Shown: positions 25,987 through 35,726 of the stretch, one piece after another
Position numbering within the stretch: position 1 is the stretch's first letter
How the letters are laid out: the number at the start of each line of letters is the position of its first letter
Assembly: GCA_016290325.1 (NCBI GenBank)
Contig: JAEETL010000012.1
Span: forward strand, 1-64,000
DNA: 64,000 nucleotides
DNA from: Muribaculaceae bacterium
Lineage (GTDB): Bacteria > Bacteroidota > Bacteroidia > Bacteroidales > Muribaculaceae
Reading direction: 5' to 3'
Translations under genes and position numbers: made by a program
Notes under the pieces: model-generated
Seen by the model: the letters and a program-made list of their open reading frames with translations, nothing else
Told to the model about the DNA's origin: nothing
Databases searched by the model: none

Positions 25987-26283
25987 ATGGCAACAAAAGA
26001 AAACAAAATCCAAAAGGAAAACAGCCAGCCCAAGCGCAAAGTGACCTATCCACTGGGCAAAATCAATTTCATTCTCATGGGCATTTGCCTGCTGTTAATC
26101 ATCATCGGTCTTTGGCTGATGACAGGTAGTGCCAACGTGGGTGATACCTTCAATAACGACCTGTTTGAGAGCAGTCGTGTCACCACCGGCCCCATTATCG
26201 CCTTCCTGGGCTTTGTGCTCATGGCTTTTGCCATCATCTACCGCAAGAAGGACAACAAAAACGATAATAACGAGGAAGCATAA
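25987..26283 (+). CDS. DUF3098 small membrane protein
   Basis: A 98-residue protein with a polar, Lys-rich N-terminus and two membrane helices (about 25-42 and 61-80) joined by a short polar loop, then a charged C-terminus. It fits DUF3098, a Bacteroidetes family of unknown function normally found just upstream of uppP. The stop is 2 bases before the uppP start, so the two are translationally linked. Its job may relate to undecaprenyl phosphate recycling; this rests on context only. Confidence 0.82.
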   Translation: MATKENKIQKENSQPKRKVTYPLGKINFILMGICLLLIIIGLWLMTGSANVGDTFNNDLFESSRVTTGPIIAFLGFVLMAFAIIYRKKDNKNDNNEEA

Positions 26284-26285
26284 TC

Positions 26286-27101
26286 ATGGATTGGCTTCAA
26301 GCGTTGATACTGGGCATTGTCCAAGGCTTGACTGAGTACCTGCCTGTGAGCAGCAGTGGTCATCTGGCCATTGGCAGTTACCTGTTTGGCATCAATGGTG
26401 AGGACAACTTGGCATTCACTATCTTGGTCCATGTCGCCACTGTGCTCAGCACCTTTGTCGTGCTGTGGAGTGAGATTGACTGGATTCTCAAGGGACTCTT
26501 CAAATTTAAGATGAACGATGAGACCAAGTATTTCCTCAACATCCTCGTGTCGATGATTCCCGTCGGCATCGTGGGCCTGTTCTTTAAGGACAAGGTAGAG
26601 GAGATCTTTGGTAGCGGATTGGTTATCGTGGGCATCATGCTGCTGGTGACCGCTGCCCTGCTGATATTCTCCTATTATGCCAAACCGCGCCAAAAAGAGA
26701 AAATCTCGTGGCGCGACGCGCTCATCATCGGTATCGCTCAGGCGTGTGCTGTGATGCCTGGCTTGTCGCGATCGGGTAGCACCATCGCCACGGGCTTGCT
26801 CCTGGGTAACAAGAAAGAGTCGCTGGCACAGTTCTCGTTCCTGATGGTCATCCCGCCCATCTTGGGCGAAGCGTTGCTCGACGTGATGAAGGTGGTCAAG
26901 GGCGAGGAGGCATTTGGCAATATCGAGGTAGTGCCCCTAGTGGTGGGTTTCCTCGCTGCCTTTGTGGCCGGTTGTCTGGCCTGCAAGTGGATGATCAGTA
27001 TCGTCAAGCGTGGCAAACTCGTATGGTTTGGCGTGTATTGCATCTTTGCGGCTATCGTGGCCCTTGCCTTATCGCAACTCATGCCCGCTCCCGCCTTTTA
27101 A
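26286..27101 (+). CDS. uppP: undecaprenyl-diphosphatase UppP (BacA)
   Basis: Integral membrane phosphatase, 271 residues, that regenerates undecaprenyl phosphate for wall and O-antigen synthesis. The two signature regions are present: [13 protein letters not shown] (14-26, with Glu17) and PGLSRSGST (158-166). About eight hydrophobic helices are visible. It is second in a four-gene unit. Confidence 0.95.
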   Translation: MDWLQALILGIVQGLTEYLPVSSSGHLAIGSYLFGINGEDNLAFTILVHVATVLSTFVVLWSEIDWILKGLFKFKMNDETKYFLNILVSMIPVGIVGLFFKDKVEEIFGSGLVIVGIMLLVTAALLIFSYYAKPRQKEKISWRDALIIGIAQACAVMPGLSRSGSTIATGLLLGNKKESLAQFSFLMVIPPILGEALLDVMKVVKGEEAFGNIEVVPLVVGFLAAFVAGCLACKWMISIVKRGKLVWFGVYCIFAAIVALALSQLMPAPAF

Positions 27102-27180
27102 AATATGGCTTTTTCGGGCCTTAATTACATAAAGGCTCTTTTATGCCTTAACGGCACTCACTAATAGAATCGATTAAATA

Positions 27181-28032
27181 ATGCTCAATCCGATAGAAGG
27201 CGAAATATTCTGCATCGACAAGCCATTGCGCATGACCTCATTTGCTGTGGTCAAGAAAGTGCGCGCCGTGTTGCGCACCCACTTGAAGACCCGTCAGGTT
27301 AAGGTGGGTCATGCTGGCACGCTCGACCCGCTGGCGACAGGCGTGCTGATCCTGTGTACGGGTCATGCCACCAAGCGCATTGAGGAGTTGCAGTCGGGGG
27401 TCAAGGAGTATATCGCCGACTTAAGGTTGGGAGCGACAACACCAAGTTATGACCTGGAGACCCAGGTCGATGCCACCTTTGAGTGGAAGCATATCGATCG
27501 GCCGATAATTGACCGTGTGTTGCAGGAACAGTTCACGGGGAGCATCGAGCAGGTGCCGCCGGCATTCTCGGCTTGCAAGGTCGATGGCAAGCCCGCTTAC
27601 AAGCTTGCACGTAAGGGCCAGGATGTGGAAATCCGTTCCAAGACACTCGTCATCGACGAGATTGAGGTCTTGAAGTGCGGTCTGCCCGAGGAGCCCACGC
27701 TTCAACTGCGTGTGGTGTGCAGCAAGGGCACTTATATCCGCGCTTTAGCGCGTGACATTGGTGAGGCGCTGGGTAGTGGCGCACATCTTACTGGACTGAG
27801 GCGCACACGCGTGGGTGACGTGACCATCGTCGACTGTCTCACGCTGGACCAACTGGTCGAGAAACTCGACAACGAGGAGTATGTCTCACCCGAACAGGCT
27901 GCTGCCGAGCGTTTGGAGCGTGAGCGGCAAGAAAACCGCGAGCGGGCTGCACGGCAAAAAGCCGAGCGCGCCGCCCGTAAACCTGCTAAAAAATGTGACT
28001 CAGAGCCAAAGCGCACGTCACAAATAAAATAA
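27181..28032 (+). CDS. truB: tRNA pseudouridine(55) synthase TruB
   Basis: Makes pseudouridine 55 in the tRNA T loop. The 283-residue protein starts GEIFCIDKPLRMTS and has the catalytic motif GHAGTLDPLATGVL with Asp49, then the conserved KEYIADLRLGATT and YIRALARDIGEALG. The last 35 residues are a low-complexity basic tail (RERQENRERAARQKAERAAR) beyond the usual core. It lies 79 bases after uppP. Confidence 0.94.
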   Translation: MLNPIEGEIFCIDKPLRMTSFAVVKKVRAVLRTHLKTRQVKVGHAGTLDPLATGVLILCTGHATKRIEELQSGVKEYIADLRLGATTPSYDLETQVDATFEWKHIDRPIIDRVLQEQFTGSIEQVPPAFSACKVDGKPAYKLARKGQDVEIRSKTLVIDEIEVLKCGLPEEPTLQLRVVCSKGTYIRALARDIGEALGSGAHLTGLRRTRVGDVTIVDCLTLDQLVEKLDNEEYVSPEQAAAERLERERQENRERAARQKAERAARKPAKKCDSEPKRTSQIK

Positions 28033-28111
28033 ACTCTCATAGAAATAGAAAAGCCGTATCATTAGGCTTAAGATTTAAATGTAAGAACTAAAAACTAAGG
28101 ACTAAAAGAAT

Positions 28112-29167
28112 ATGAAACTGTCAGAATTCAACACCCACATGCCCGAGGAACTCATTGCCTCGCATCCCAGTCCCGTGCGTGACGAGTCTCGACTCATGGT
28201 ACTGCACAAGCGCAGCAACCAAATCGAGCACCGTGTGTTCAAGGATATCCTTGAGTACTTTAACCCACACGATCTGTTTGTGTTCAACGACACTCAGGTG
28301 TTCCCCGCAAAGCTGTTCGGCAACAAGGAGAAGACTGGCGCGCGCATCGAGGTCTTCTTGTTGCGTGAACTCAATCCTAACAACAAATTGTGGGATGTGC
28401 TGGTCGAACCTGCCCGCAAGATTCGCATCGGTAACAAGCTCTATTTCGGCCTTGACGACTCAATGGTGGCCGAGGTCATCGACAATACCACCTCGCGTGG
28501 ACGCACACTGCGTTTCCTCTACGATGGCGACCATGACACGTTTAAGAAAGACTTGTACAATCTGGGCCACACGCCCTTGCCTTACTATATCCAGCGTGAT
28601 GCTGAACCCGAGGATGCTGAGCGTTATCAGACCATCTTTGCCAGCAAGGAGGGTGCTGTTGTAGCTCCTGCTGCAGGTCTTCACTTCTCCCGTGAGCTTT
28701 TGCGCCGCATGGAGATCCGTGACATCGACAAGGAGTTCCTCACGATGCACATCAGCTTGGGCACCTACCGCGATATCGACGTCGAGGACCTGACCAAGCA
28801 CCGCATGGATAGTGAGGAAATGGACGTGAGCGTCGAGCTCGCCGAGAAAGTCAATACCCTGCGCGACGGCGGCAACAAGGTGTGTGCCATCGGCACTTCG
28901 GTATTGCGCGCCTTTGAGACTTGCGTGGGCATGAACGGACACATCAAGCCCTATGGCGGATGGTCCAACAAGTTCCTCTTCCCGCCCTATGAGTGCACCA
29001 CATGTGACGCCTTGGTCACCAATTTCCACATGCCTTACTCCATCATGCTGATGGCTCAGGCTGCATTCGGTGGCTATGAGCAGACCATGGACGCTTACAA
29101 GGTAGCCATTGAGGAGAAATACCGCTTTGGCGCCTACGGTGATGCCATGCTCATCATCAACGACTGA
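28112..29167 (+). CDS. queA: S-adenosylmethionine:tRNA ribosyltransferase-isomerase QueA
   Basis: Builds epoxyqueuosine from preQ1 at tRNA position 34, using the ribosyl part of S-adenosylmethionine. The 351-residue protein has PEELIASHPSPVRDESRLMV, FNDTQVFPAKLFG, AAGLHFS, HISLGTYRDID and TNFHMPYSIMLMAQAAFG, all family signatures. The next enzyme of the pathway, queG, is encoded at 47105. It is the last gene of the uppP unit, 79 bases after truB. I saw no preQ1 riboswitch in the spacer. Confidence 0.95.
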   Translation: MKLSEFNTHMPEELIASHPSPVRDESRLMVLHKRSNQIEHRVFKDILEYFNPHDLFVFNDTQVFPAKLFGNKEKTGARIEVFLLRELNPNNKLWDVLVEPARKIRIGNKLYFGLDDSMVAEVIDNTTSRGRTLRFLYDGDHDTFKKDLYNLGHTPLPYYIQRDAEPEDAERYQTIFASKEGAVVAPAAGLHFSRELLRRMEIRDIDKEFLTMHISLGTYRDIDVEDLTKHRMDSEEMDVSVELAEKVNTLRDGGNKVCAIGTSVLRAFETCVGMNGHIKPYGGWSNKFLFPPYECTTCDALVTNFHMPYSIMLMAQAAFGGYEQTMDAYKVAIEEKYRFGAYGDAMLIIND

Positions 29168-29365
29168 TCAGAAGTTTAGGAAGAATTTTTGTTTCATAAT
29201 TGGGTGGCTCTCGATGTGAATCGATGGTCACTCTCCTTTTTTTTGTCCATACGTGTGCCGGTCTCAAGCAGGAGATGCACACGATTAAACATCATTTAAA
29301 AGCATTTTTTGCGGCTTTGGATTCCCATTCTGACCGAAAAATAGGGGAAATATCAAAAAAATCAC

Positions 29366-29374
29366 TATCTTTGC
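29366..29374 (+). promoter_or_regulatory. promoter -7 box of the fumarate reductase operon
   Basis: Reads TATCTTTGC, 62 bases before the first start codon. The preceding spacer (29168-29365) holds a CTCCTTTTTTTTG run at about 29233 that may end queA transcription, but no strong hairpin. Confidence 0.6.
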
Positions 29375-29436
29375 AGATTGTTTGTTTTGAAATATAATTA
29401 ACAATCAAATTAATAACTCAAAAATCTTCAGCTACT

Positions 29437-30093
29437 ATGTGGTTAACTAATTCATCTGTAGGACGAAAGATTGTGATGTCTGTCACGGGTCTTTTCCTTG
29501 TCCTATTTGTCACATTTCATGCGCTGATGAACGCGGTGGCCCTCATTTCCTTTGAGGCTTATGATGCCATCTGCGAATTCCTCGGTGCCAATTGGTATGC
29601 TCTGCTGGGTACGTTGATCCTGGCAGGCGGCTTTGCAATTCACATCATTTTCGCGTTCATTCTCACGTTCCAGAACCGCAAGGCACGTGGCAATAACCGC
29701 TATGCTGTGACCACCAAGCCCAAGGATGTCGAGTGGGCTTCTCAGAACATGCTCGTTCTGGGTCTTATCGTTTGCTGCTTCCTGATTCTGCACCTCGTGC
29801 AGTTCTGGGCCAAGATGCAGTTGCCCGAGATGATGGGTGACCATGTCATGAACGGCACGTTCTACCTGCAGGCTACTTTTAGCCAGCTGTGGGTATTGCC
29901 CGTTTACCTCATCGGCTTTGCCGCCCTGTGGTTCCACATCAGCCATGGTTTCTGGAGCGCTTTCCAGACCCTGGGTACCGCCAATGACAATTGGATTCCC
30001 CGCTGGCAGTGCATCTCCAAGTGGTGGGCTTCAATCGTGTTTATTCTGTTTGCTGTAGAGGCTTGCTACTTTACCTGGTTCTTTGCCCTCTAA
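29437..30093 (+). CDS. frdC: succinate dehydrogenase/fumarate reductase cytochrome b subunit
   Basis: Membrane anchor of the complex, 218 residues, with five hydrophobic helices, of the single-subunit b-type family used by Bacteroidetes and Wolinella. Histidines in FVTFHALMNAV, AIHIIFAF, LILHLVQF and WFHISHGFWSAFQ are placed in helices and are likely haem ligands. It transfers electrons between menaquinol and the iron-sulfur subunit. In anaerobic Bacteroidales the complex mainly runs as fumarate reductase; the direction here is inference from lifestyle. Confidence 0.93.
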   Translation: MWLTNSSVGRKIVMSVTGLFLVLFVTFHALMNAVALISFEAYDAICEFLGANWYALLGTLILAGGFAIHIIFAFILTFQNRKARGNNRYAVTTKPKDVEWASQNMLVLGLIVCCFLILHLVQFWAKMQLPEMMGDHVMNGTFYLQATFSQLWVLPVYLIGFAALWFHISHGFWSAFQTLGTANDNWIPRWQCISKWWASIVFILFAVEACYFTWFFAL

Positions 30094-30130
30094 TCGCTGA
30101 GTATTAACCTTATTAAATTCATTACACAAA

Positions 30131-32131
30131 ATGGAAGAAACTAAAATCAACGCTCAGCCCATCGATTCCAAGATTCCCGAGGGACCCATCGCTGAGAAGT
30201 GGACCAACTATAAGGCTCATCAAAAACTCGTCAACCCCGCCAACAAACGTAAACTCGACATCATCGTCGTGGGTACCGGTCTGGCTGGTGCGTCGGCAGC
30301 TGCCACGCTGGGCGAGATGGGCTTCAATGTGCTGAACTTCTGCATCCAGGATTCACCTCGCCGCGCTCACTCGATCGCTGCACAGGGTGGTATCAACGCA
30401 GCCAAGAACTACCAGAACGACGGTGACTCGGTTTACCGCCTGTTCTACGACACCGTCAAGGGTGGTGACTATCGTGCCCGCGAGGCCAATGTCTATCGTC
30501 TTGCCGAGGTGTCCAACAATATTATCGACCAGTGCGTGGCACAGGGTGTTCCCTTCGCACGTGAGTATGGCGGCCTGCTGGCTAACCGTTCATTCGGTGG
30601 CGCTCAGGTGAGCCGTACGTTCTACGCCAAGGGTCAGACCGGTCAGCAGTTGCTCCTCGGTGCTTACTCAAGCCTGAACCGCATGATCCATGCCGGCAAG
30701 GTAAAGAGCTACAACCGCTATGAGATGCACGACGTGGTCATCATCGACGGCCGCGCCCGTGGTATCATTGCCAAGAACCTGGTGACCGGTAAGCTCGAGC
30801 GCTTTGCCGCCCATGCAGTGGTTATCGCCACCGGTGGTTATGGCAACACCTACTTCTTGAGCACTAACGCTATGGGCTGTAACTGCTCGGCTGCTATGGC
30901 TTGCTATCGCCACGGCGCTTACTTCGCTAACCCCGCTTACGTTCAGATTCACCCCACCTGCATCCCCGTTCACGGTGACAAGCAGTCCAAGCTGACACTG
31001 ATGAGTGAGTCTCTGCGTAACGACGGCCGCATCTGGGTGCCCAAGAACATTGAGGACGCCAAGAAGCTGCAGGCTGGACAAATCAAGGGCAGTGACATCC
31101 CCGAGGAAGAGCGCGACTACTACCTGGAGCGCCGCTATCCCGCCTTCGGTAACCTCGTGCCCCGTGACGTGGCTAGCCGTGCCGCCAAGGAGCGCTGCGA
31201 CAAGGGCTTCGGCGTGAACAACACCGGCAAGGCTGTGTTCCTCGACTTCAGCGAGGCCATCAACCGCCTGGGTATTGACGTGATCCGCCAGCGCTATGGC
31301 AACCTGTTCGACATGTATGAGGAGATCACCGACGTCAATCCTGGCGAGCTCGCTAACGAGATCAACGGTGTGAAATACTACAATCCTATGATGATCTATC
31401 CCGCTATCCACTACACGATGGGCGGCATCTGGGTTGATTATGAGCTGCAGACCAGTATCAAGGGTCTGTTCGCCATCGGTGAGTGCAACTTCAGCGACCA
31501 CGGCGCAAACCGCCTGGGTGCTTCGGCGCTGATGCAGGGTCTGGCTGACGGTTACTTCGTGTTGCCTTACACCATCCAGAACTATCTGAGCGATCAGATC
31601 ACCGTGCCTCACTTCTCGACCGACTCACCCGAGTTTGACGCTGCCGAGAAGAAGGTTCAGGCCGAACTCGACCACCTGATGAGTATTCAGGGTAAACGCT
31701 CGGTTGACAGCATCCACAAGGAGCTGGGTAATGTGATGTGGGACTATGTGGGCATGGCTCGTACCAAGGAGAGCCTCGAGACCGCGTTGCAGAAACTCAA
31801 AGACCTGCGTAAGGAGTTTGAGAACAACCTGTTTATCCCCGGCACTCAAGAGGGCATGAACATTGAGCTCGACAAGGCATTCCGCCTGCGCGACTTCATC
31901 ACCATGGGCGAGCTCATCGCTTATGATGCACTGAACCGCCACGAGAGCTGCGGTGGCCACTTCCGCGAGGAACATCAAACCGAGGAAGGCGAGGCCAAGC
32001 GCGACGACGAGAACTTCTTCTATGTTGCTTGCTGGAAGTACAACGGCAACGACGAGACCGCTCCCACGCTCATCAAGGAGCCGCTGCACTACGAGGCCAT
32101 CAAGGTCCAGACACGTAACTATAAGTCATAA
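30131..32131 (+). CDS. frdA: fumarate reductase/succinate dehydrogenase flavoprotein subunit
   Basis: Catalytic FAD subunit, 666 residues. The dinucleotide-binding loop [19 protein letters not shown] lies at about 46-64. His80 in [11 protein letters not shown] matches the covalent FAD attachment site. HPTCIPVHG and [12 protein letters not shown] are substrate-site motifs. The C-terminal helical domain includes [19 protein letters not shown]. It is 37 bases after frdC and 30 before frdB in one operon. Confidence 0.96.
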   Translation: MEETKINAQPIDSKIPEGPIAEKWTNYKAHQKLVNPANKRKLDIIVVGTGLAGASAAATLGEMGFNVLNFCIQDSPRRAHSIAAQGGINAAKNYQNDGDSVYRLFYDTVKGGDYRAREANVYRLAEVSNNIIDQCVAQGVPFAREYGGLLANRSFGGAQVSRTFYAKGQTGQQLLLGAYSSLNRMIHAGKVKSYNRYEMHDVVIIDGRARGIIAKNLVTGKLERFAAHAVVIATGGYGNTYFLSTNAMGCNCSAAMACYRHGAYFANPAYVQIHPTCIPVHGDKQSKLTLMSESLRNDGRIWVPKNIEDAKKLQAGQIKGSDIPEEERDYYLERRYPAFGNLVPRDVASRAAKERCDKGFGVNNTGKAVFLDFSEAINRLGIDVIRQRYGNLFDMYEEITDVNPGELANEINGVKYYNPMMIYPAIHYTMGGIWVDYELQTSIKGLFAIGECNFSDHGANRLGASALMQGLADGYFVLPYTIQNYLSDQITVPHFSTDSPEFDAAEKKVQAELDHLMSIQGKRSVDSIHKELGNVMWDYVGMARTKESLETALQKLKDLRKEFENNLFIPGTQEGMNIELDKAFRLRDFITMGELIAYDALNRHESCGGHFREEHQTEEGEAKRDDENFFYVACWKYNGNDETAPTLIKEPLHYEAIKVQTRNYKS

Positions 32132-32161
32132 TCAACCACCCAATTAAATTCATCGAATAAA

Positions 32162-32917
32162 ATGGAGACCAATATAAGCTTCAAAATTAAGGTTTGGCGT
32201 CAGGCCAACCCCCAGGCTGAAGGACGTTTCGAGACCTACGAGATGCACGACATTCCCACCGACACCTCGTTCCTCGAGATGATGGACATCCTCAACGAGC
32301 AGCTCATCGAGCAGGGCCAGGAACCCATTGCTTTTGACCACGACTGCCGCGAGGGCATCTGCGGCATGTGCTCGCTCTACGTTAACGGTCACCCTCACGG
32401 TCCCGCTACCGGTGCTACCACTTGCCAGCTCTACATGCGCCGCTTCCATGATGGCGATACCATCACTGTTGAGCCCTGGCGCAGCGCCGCTTTCCCCGTG
32501 ATCAAGGACTTGATGGTTAACCGCAATGCCTTTGACCAGATCCAGCAGGCTGGTGGCTATGTGAGCTTCCAGACTGGCGGTGCACAGGATGCTAACGCAA
32601 TTCCCATCAGCAAGGAAGCCGCCGACGAGGCTATGGACAGCGCTACTTGCATCGGTTGTGGTGCTTGTGTAGCTGCTTGCAAGAACGGTTCGGCCATGCT
32701 GTTCCTTAGCGCAAAGGTTAGCCAGTTCGCATTGCTGCCCCAAGGTCGCGCCGAGGCTAAGCGTCGTGTAAAGGCTATGCTGGCTAAGATGGACGAACTC
32801 GGTTTCGGTAACTGCACCAACACCGGTGCATGTGCCGCCGAATGCCCCAAGAACATCAAGTTGAGCAACATTGCTCGCTTGAACCGCGAGTTCATCTGCG
32901 CCAAGTGCGCCGACTAA
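32162..32917 (+). CDS. frdB: fumarate reductase/succinate dehydrogenase iron-sulfur subunit
   Basis: Electron-wire subunit, 251 residues. The N-terminal plant-type [2Fe-2S] domain has Cys62, 67, 70 and 88 (CREGICGMC). The C-terminal domain has [11 protein letters not shown] (163-173) and [12 protein letters not shown] (218-229) for the other clusters. It is last in the frdCAB operon, followed by a strong terminator. Confidence 0.96.
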   Translation: METNISFKIKVWRQANPQAEGRFETYEMHDIPTDTSFLEMMDILNEQLIEQGQEPIAFDHDCREGICGMCSLYVNGHPHGPATGATTCQLYMRRFHDGDTITVEPWRSAAFPVIKDLMVNRNAFDQIQQAGGYVSFQTGGAQDANAIPISKEAADEAMDSATCIGCGACVAACKNGSAMLFLSAKVSQFALLPQGRAEAKRRVKAMLAKMDELGFGNCTNTGACAAECPKNIKLSNIARLNREFICAKCAD

Positions 32918-32960
32918 GCTAGGTTTTAGCTTTAGAAACGAAGTTTTTAAACCAAAACAT

Positions 32961-33000
32961 ACATGCCGCAAGGTCATCAACGACCTTGCGGCATGTTTTA
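32961..33000 (+). terminator. intrinsic terminator of frdCAB
   Basis: A perfect 15-bp stem (32961-32975 with 32982-32996) with a 6-base loop is followed by TTTTA. Upstream AAAA makes it possibly bidirectional. Confidence 0.9.
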
Positions 33001-33024
33001 TCTTGTTGGGGTAGTAAAAAACAA

Positions 33025-33054
33025 GTCCTTGACAATCAGTTGACTGTCAAGGAC
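33025..33054 (-). terminator. intrinsic terminator of tRNA-Leu(CAG)
   Basis: A perfect 10-bp stem GTCCTTGACA/TGTCAAGGAC with a 10-base loop. On the minus strand it is followed by TTGTTTTTT and starts 5 bases after the tRNA. Confidence 0.85.
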
Positions 33055-33059
33055 TTTGG

Positions 33060-33144
33060 TGGTGCCCAGGGCGGGACTCGAACCCGCACACCTCGCGGCA
33101 CACGCACCTGAAACGTGCGCGTCTACCAATTCCGCCACCTGGGC
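33060..33144 (-). tRNA. tRNA-Leu(CAG)
   Basis: Class II tRNA on the minus strand. Acceptor GCCCAGG pairs with CCTGGGC; D arm GGCGGAATTGGTAGACGCG; anticodon stem CACGT/GCGTG with loop TTCAGGT gives anticodon CAG. There is a long variable arm, T loop GGTTCGAGTCC, and the 3' CCA is encoded. It has its own promoter and terminator. Confidence 0.95.
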
Positions 33145-33161
33145 ATTTTGGTTTTGCGACT

Positions 33162-33170
33162 GCAAAGGTA
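33162..33170 (-). promoter_or_regulatory. promoter -7 box of tRNA-Leu(CAG)
   Basis: Reads TACCTTTGC on the minus strand, identical to the box before tRNA-Leu(CAA), 17 bases before the tRNA 5' end. Confidence 0.75.
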
Positions 33171-33329
33171 ATACTTTTTTTTAATACGCAAGCGTTTTGC
33201 AAAAAAAATGTTCCTAAAAACTGAATTAATGCCCTTTCCTGGGGTTTAACGACTAGTTTCGACTATTTTTTGATACTTCCCGATGGCTAAAAACTCGTTG
33301 CCGACCGCCACTGAATAAAATCTTTTCAT

Positions 33330-33338
33330 TATCTTTGC
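33330..33338 (+). promoter_or_regulatory. promoter -7 box of the aminopeptidase P gene
   Basis: Reads TATCTTTGC, a full match, 40 bases before the start codon at 33379. Confidence 0.65.
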
Positions 33339-33378
33339 CCCTATCTAAACATCAACCTTTTAACTACAGTTATCACTT

Positions 33379-34782
33379 ATGTTCAAGAAAGAAACCTATC
33401 AAGAGAGACGTGACGAGTTAAAAAAGCGGGTGGGCGATGGCGTGATCCTGCTTTTTGGCAACAATGAGTCACCGTGCAACTATCCTAACAACGCTTATTA
33501 TCCTTTCCGCCAGGATTCATCGTTCCTGTACTACTTTGGTCAGCAGCGCGACGGCTTGGTGGGTGTCATCGACATTGATAACAATATCGAGACCCTCGTT
33601 GGTGATGACATCGATATTGAGGACATTGTGTGGTATGGCTCGGTAGATAGCGTGGCCGACATGGCAGCCCAGGTGGGCGTGGCTCACTCAGCACCCATGA
33701 AGCAGTTGCAGGTCATCTGTGATGAGGCGCGTGCCAAGGGCCGTCGCATCCATTTCCTGCCGCCTTACCGCCACGACACCAAGATACAGATCATGGACCT
33801 GCTAGGCATCCACCCCGACAAGCAGGCCGAAGCCGTGTCCCACGACTTGCGCATGGCGGTAATCCACATGCGTTCGGTCAAGACCGCCGAGGAGATTGTT
33901 GAGCTCGAGCGTGCTGCCGAGGTGGGCTACCTGATGCACACCACCGCTATGCGACTCATCAAGCCGGGCGTGACCGAGAAATATATCGGTGGCCAAATCG
34001 ACGGCATTGCCGAGAGCTATGGCGCTAAGGTGAGCTTCGCCACCATCTTTTCGCAACACGGCGAAATCATGCACGGCAATCCCTCGATGGCTCCTCTCGA
34101 GGCTGGCAGGCTGGCACTGTGTGACTGCGGTGCCGAGACGATGGAGTTCTATTGCAGCGACAATACCCGCACCATGCCCGTCACTGGCAAGTATGACCAG
34201 CGCCAACTCGAGATTTATAGTATTGTCGAGGAGTGCCATGACCTGGCATTGGGCATCTCCAAGCCTGGCATGAAATATATGGACGTTCATATGGCCGTGT
34301 GCCGCCTGATGACTGAGCGTCTCAAGGAGCTGGGTCTGATGAAGGGCGACGTTGACGAGGCTGTGGCAGCCGGTGCTCACGCCATGTTCCTGCCTCACGG
34401 TCTGGGACACATGATGGGTATGGACGTGCACGACATGGAAGGTCTGGGTCAAATCTACGTCGGCTTTGACGAGGAGACCCGTCCCAACCTGGAGCAGTTC
34501 GGCACCAATGCCCTTCGCATGGGACGCCGCCTGCAGGAAGGCTTCGTCGTGACCGACGAGCCAGGCATCTACTTCATCCCCGCCCTCATCGACGATTGGC
34601 GTGCAAGCGGTCACTGCGCCGAGTTCCTCAACTTTGACATGCTCGAGACTTATAAGGACTTTGGTGGCATCCGCATCGAGGACGACATCCTCATCACCGC
34701 CGACGGTTGCCGCTTCCTGGGCGAGAAACGCATCCCCTACCATCCCAAGGATGTTGAGGATTTCATGGCCGCCAATAAATAA
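33379..34782 (+). CDS. pepP: Xaa-Pro aminopeptidase (aminopeptidase P, M24B)
   Basis: Cytosolic dimetal peptidase, 467 residues, that removes N-terminal residues preceding proline. The N-terminal creatinase-like domain (about 1-165) includes YPFRQDSSFLYYFG. The pita-bread domain has the metal ligands in LCDCGAETMEFYCSDNTRT, then HGLGHMMGMDVHDME, VVTDEPGIYFIP and the final GGIRIEDDILIT. It is transcribed alone, with a promoter at 33330 and a terminator at 34813. Confidence 0.92.
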   Translation: MFKKETYQERRDELKKRVGDGVILLFGNNESPCNYPNNAYYPFRQDSSFLYYFGQQRDGLVGVIDIDNNIETLVGDDIDIEDIVWYGSVDSVADMAAQVGVAHSAPMKQLQVICDEARAKGRRIHFLPPYRHDTKIQIMDLLGIHPDKQAEAVSHDLRMAVIHMRSVKTAEEIVELERAAEVGYLMHTTAMRLIKPGVTEKYIGGQIDGIAESYGAKVSFATIFSQHGEIMHGNPSMAPLEAGRLALCDCGAETMEFYCSDNTRTMPVTGKYDQRQLEIYSIVEECHDLALGISKPGMKYMDVHMAVCRLMTERLKELGLMKGDVDEAVAAGAHAMFLPHGLGHMMGMDVHDMEGLGQIYVGFDEETRPNLEQFGTNALRMGRRLQEGFVVTDEPGIYFIPALIDDWRASGHCAEFLNFDMLETYKDFGGIRIEDDILITADGCRFLGEKRIPYHPKDVEDFMAANK

Positions 34783-34812
34783 TAATGTACACGCACGTGA
34801 TAGCGTTCAATG

Positions 34813-34839
34813 GCCTCGCCATCCAGGCGAGGCTTTTTT
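34813..34839 (+). terminator. intrinsic terminator of pepP
   Basis: Stem GCCTCGCC/GGCGAGGC (34813-34820 with 34826-34833), 5-base loop, followed by a T run. Confidence 0.9.
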
Positions 34840-34934
34840 ATAGGCTAGTGGGAAGAGCGGCAGCATTGCAACCGCATACATGACAGCGCGGTCGAAAGTG
34901 TTCCTCGAAGGGGTTGTGAGATGCTCAGGGAGCG

Positions 34935-35519
34935 TTACATCGTGGTTTCGATGCTCAGGCCGGCGATGATGATGTACACGAGCAGAGCAAGTAGCAGGGC
35001 GATGATGGCATAGGCCACCAGTTTGAAGGTCCTGCTGGGCATGGTGCCGTTTTGGTGGAGTCTGGGGTGTGCCCCATTGTAGTGTCGTGACATGGTGCGC
35101 AGTTTGTCCTCGACCTCGTTGTGGGTTTTGGCGGCACGTACAGGTTTAGATGGTGCTTTCTCCTTGGCAGGTTGGGGTTTGACGGGTTGAGGCTCGGGTG
35201 CCGGTTCGGTTTTCTTGGGCTCAGGTTTGGGTTTGTCGAACGGTGCGCCCAGATTGGCTCCGCAATAAGGGCAGAAGCTGATACCGCTAGGCAAATGCTT
35301 GCCGCAGTTGTGGCAAAATCTGGAGTTATCGTTATTGACGGCATTGACGTTGGTCGTGTGGCGATAGGGTGCATCGGAGTCATCACGAACGACAAGTTGG
35401 CCGTCCTGGTAACGGCACACGGCCAAGCACTGTGGGCACACGACTTGACTGTCGTGTATCAACACCTCTTCTTGTGATACCGTCAATAATTTTCCGCACT
35501 GTGGGCACCTGAGTTCCAT
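34935..35519 (-). CDS. double zinc-ribbon protein with C-terminal membrane anchor
   Basis: A 194-residue protein of unknown function. It begins with a zinc-finger-like pair (MELRCPQCGKL, VVCPQCLAVC) and a second ribbon (FCHNCGKHLPSGISFCPYCG) near 68-87. A Pro/Lys/Glu-rich linker (about 95-130) follows, then a basic segment and one C-terminal helix (about 166-188), so it is probably tail-anchored with ribbons in the cytosol. It is transcribed alone, with a TATCTTTGC box at 35542-35550. Confidence 0.75.
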   Translation of the reverse strand: MELRCPQCGKLLTVSQEEVLIHDSQVVCPQCLAVCRYQDGQLVVRDDSDAPYRHTTNVNAVNNDNSRFCHNCGKHLPSGISFCPYCGANLGAPFDKPKPEPKKTEPAPEPQPVKPQPAKEKAPSKPVRAAKTHNEVEDKLRTMSRHYNGAHPRLHQNGTMPSRTFKLVAYAIIALLLALLVYIIIAGLSIETTM

Positions 35520-35541
35520 AATCTATTGTTTTGAAGTGGCT

Positions 35542-35550
35542 GCAAAGATA
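35542..35550 (-). promoter_or_regulatory. promoter -7 box of the zinc-ribbon gene
   Basis: Reads TATCTTTGC on the minus strand, 23 bases before the start codon at 35519. Confidence 0.6.
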
Positions 35551-35677
35551 ATGCATTACAGTCAAAAATGCAAAAATTTGACCCGAAGACCCACTCATAA
35601 TCACCCAAGAGGATAGTAAAAATGTCCAAAAAGTAAAAATTGTTGCCATTTTGCTTTTTAGTGTTAAGAATATCTAT

Positions 35678-35686
35678 TACTTTTGC
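35678..35686 (+). promoter_or_regulatory. promoter -7 box of the TPR membrane protein gene
   Basis: Reads TACTTTTGC. Its position, 41 bases before the ATG at 35727, argues against starting the gene at 35640. Confidence 0.65.
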
Positions 35687-35726
35687 ACCCGCAAAACTGA
35701 CGAAACATTTATTTAACACAATAAAA

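Noticed and set aside
28033-28111. Possible preQ1 riboswitch before queA
   Set aside because: The spacer is AT-rich and repeat-like, with no compact pseudoknot-type sequence; queA also sits inside an operon.
30668-31612. A 314-codon open frame on the minus strand
   Set aside because: Antisense to frdA; same shadow composition. The 313-codon frame antisense to pepP (33802-34743) was rejected for the same reason.
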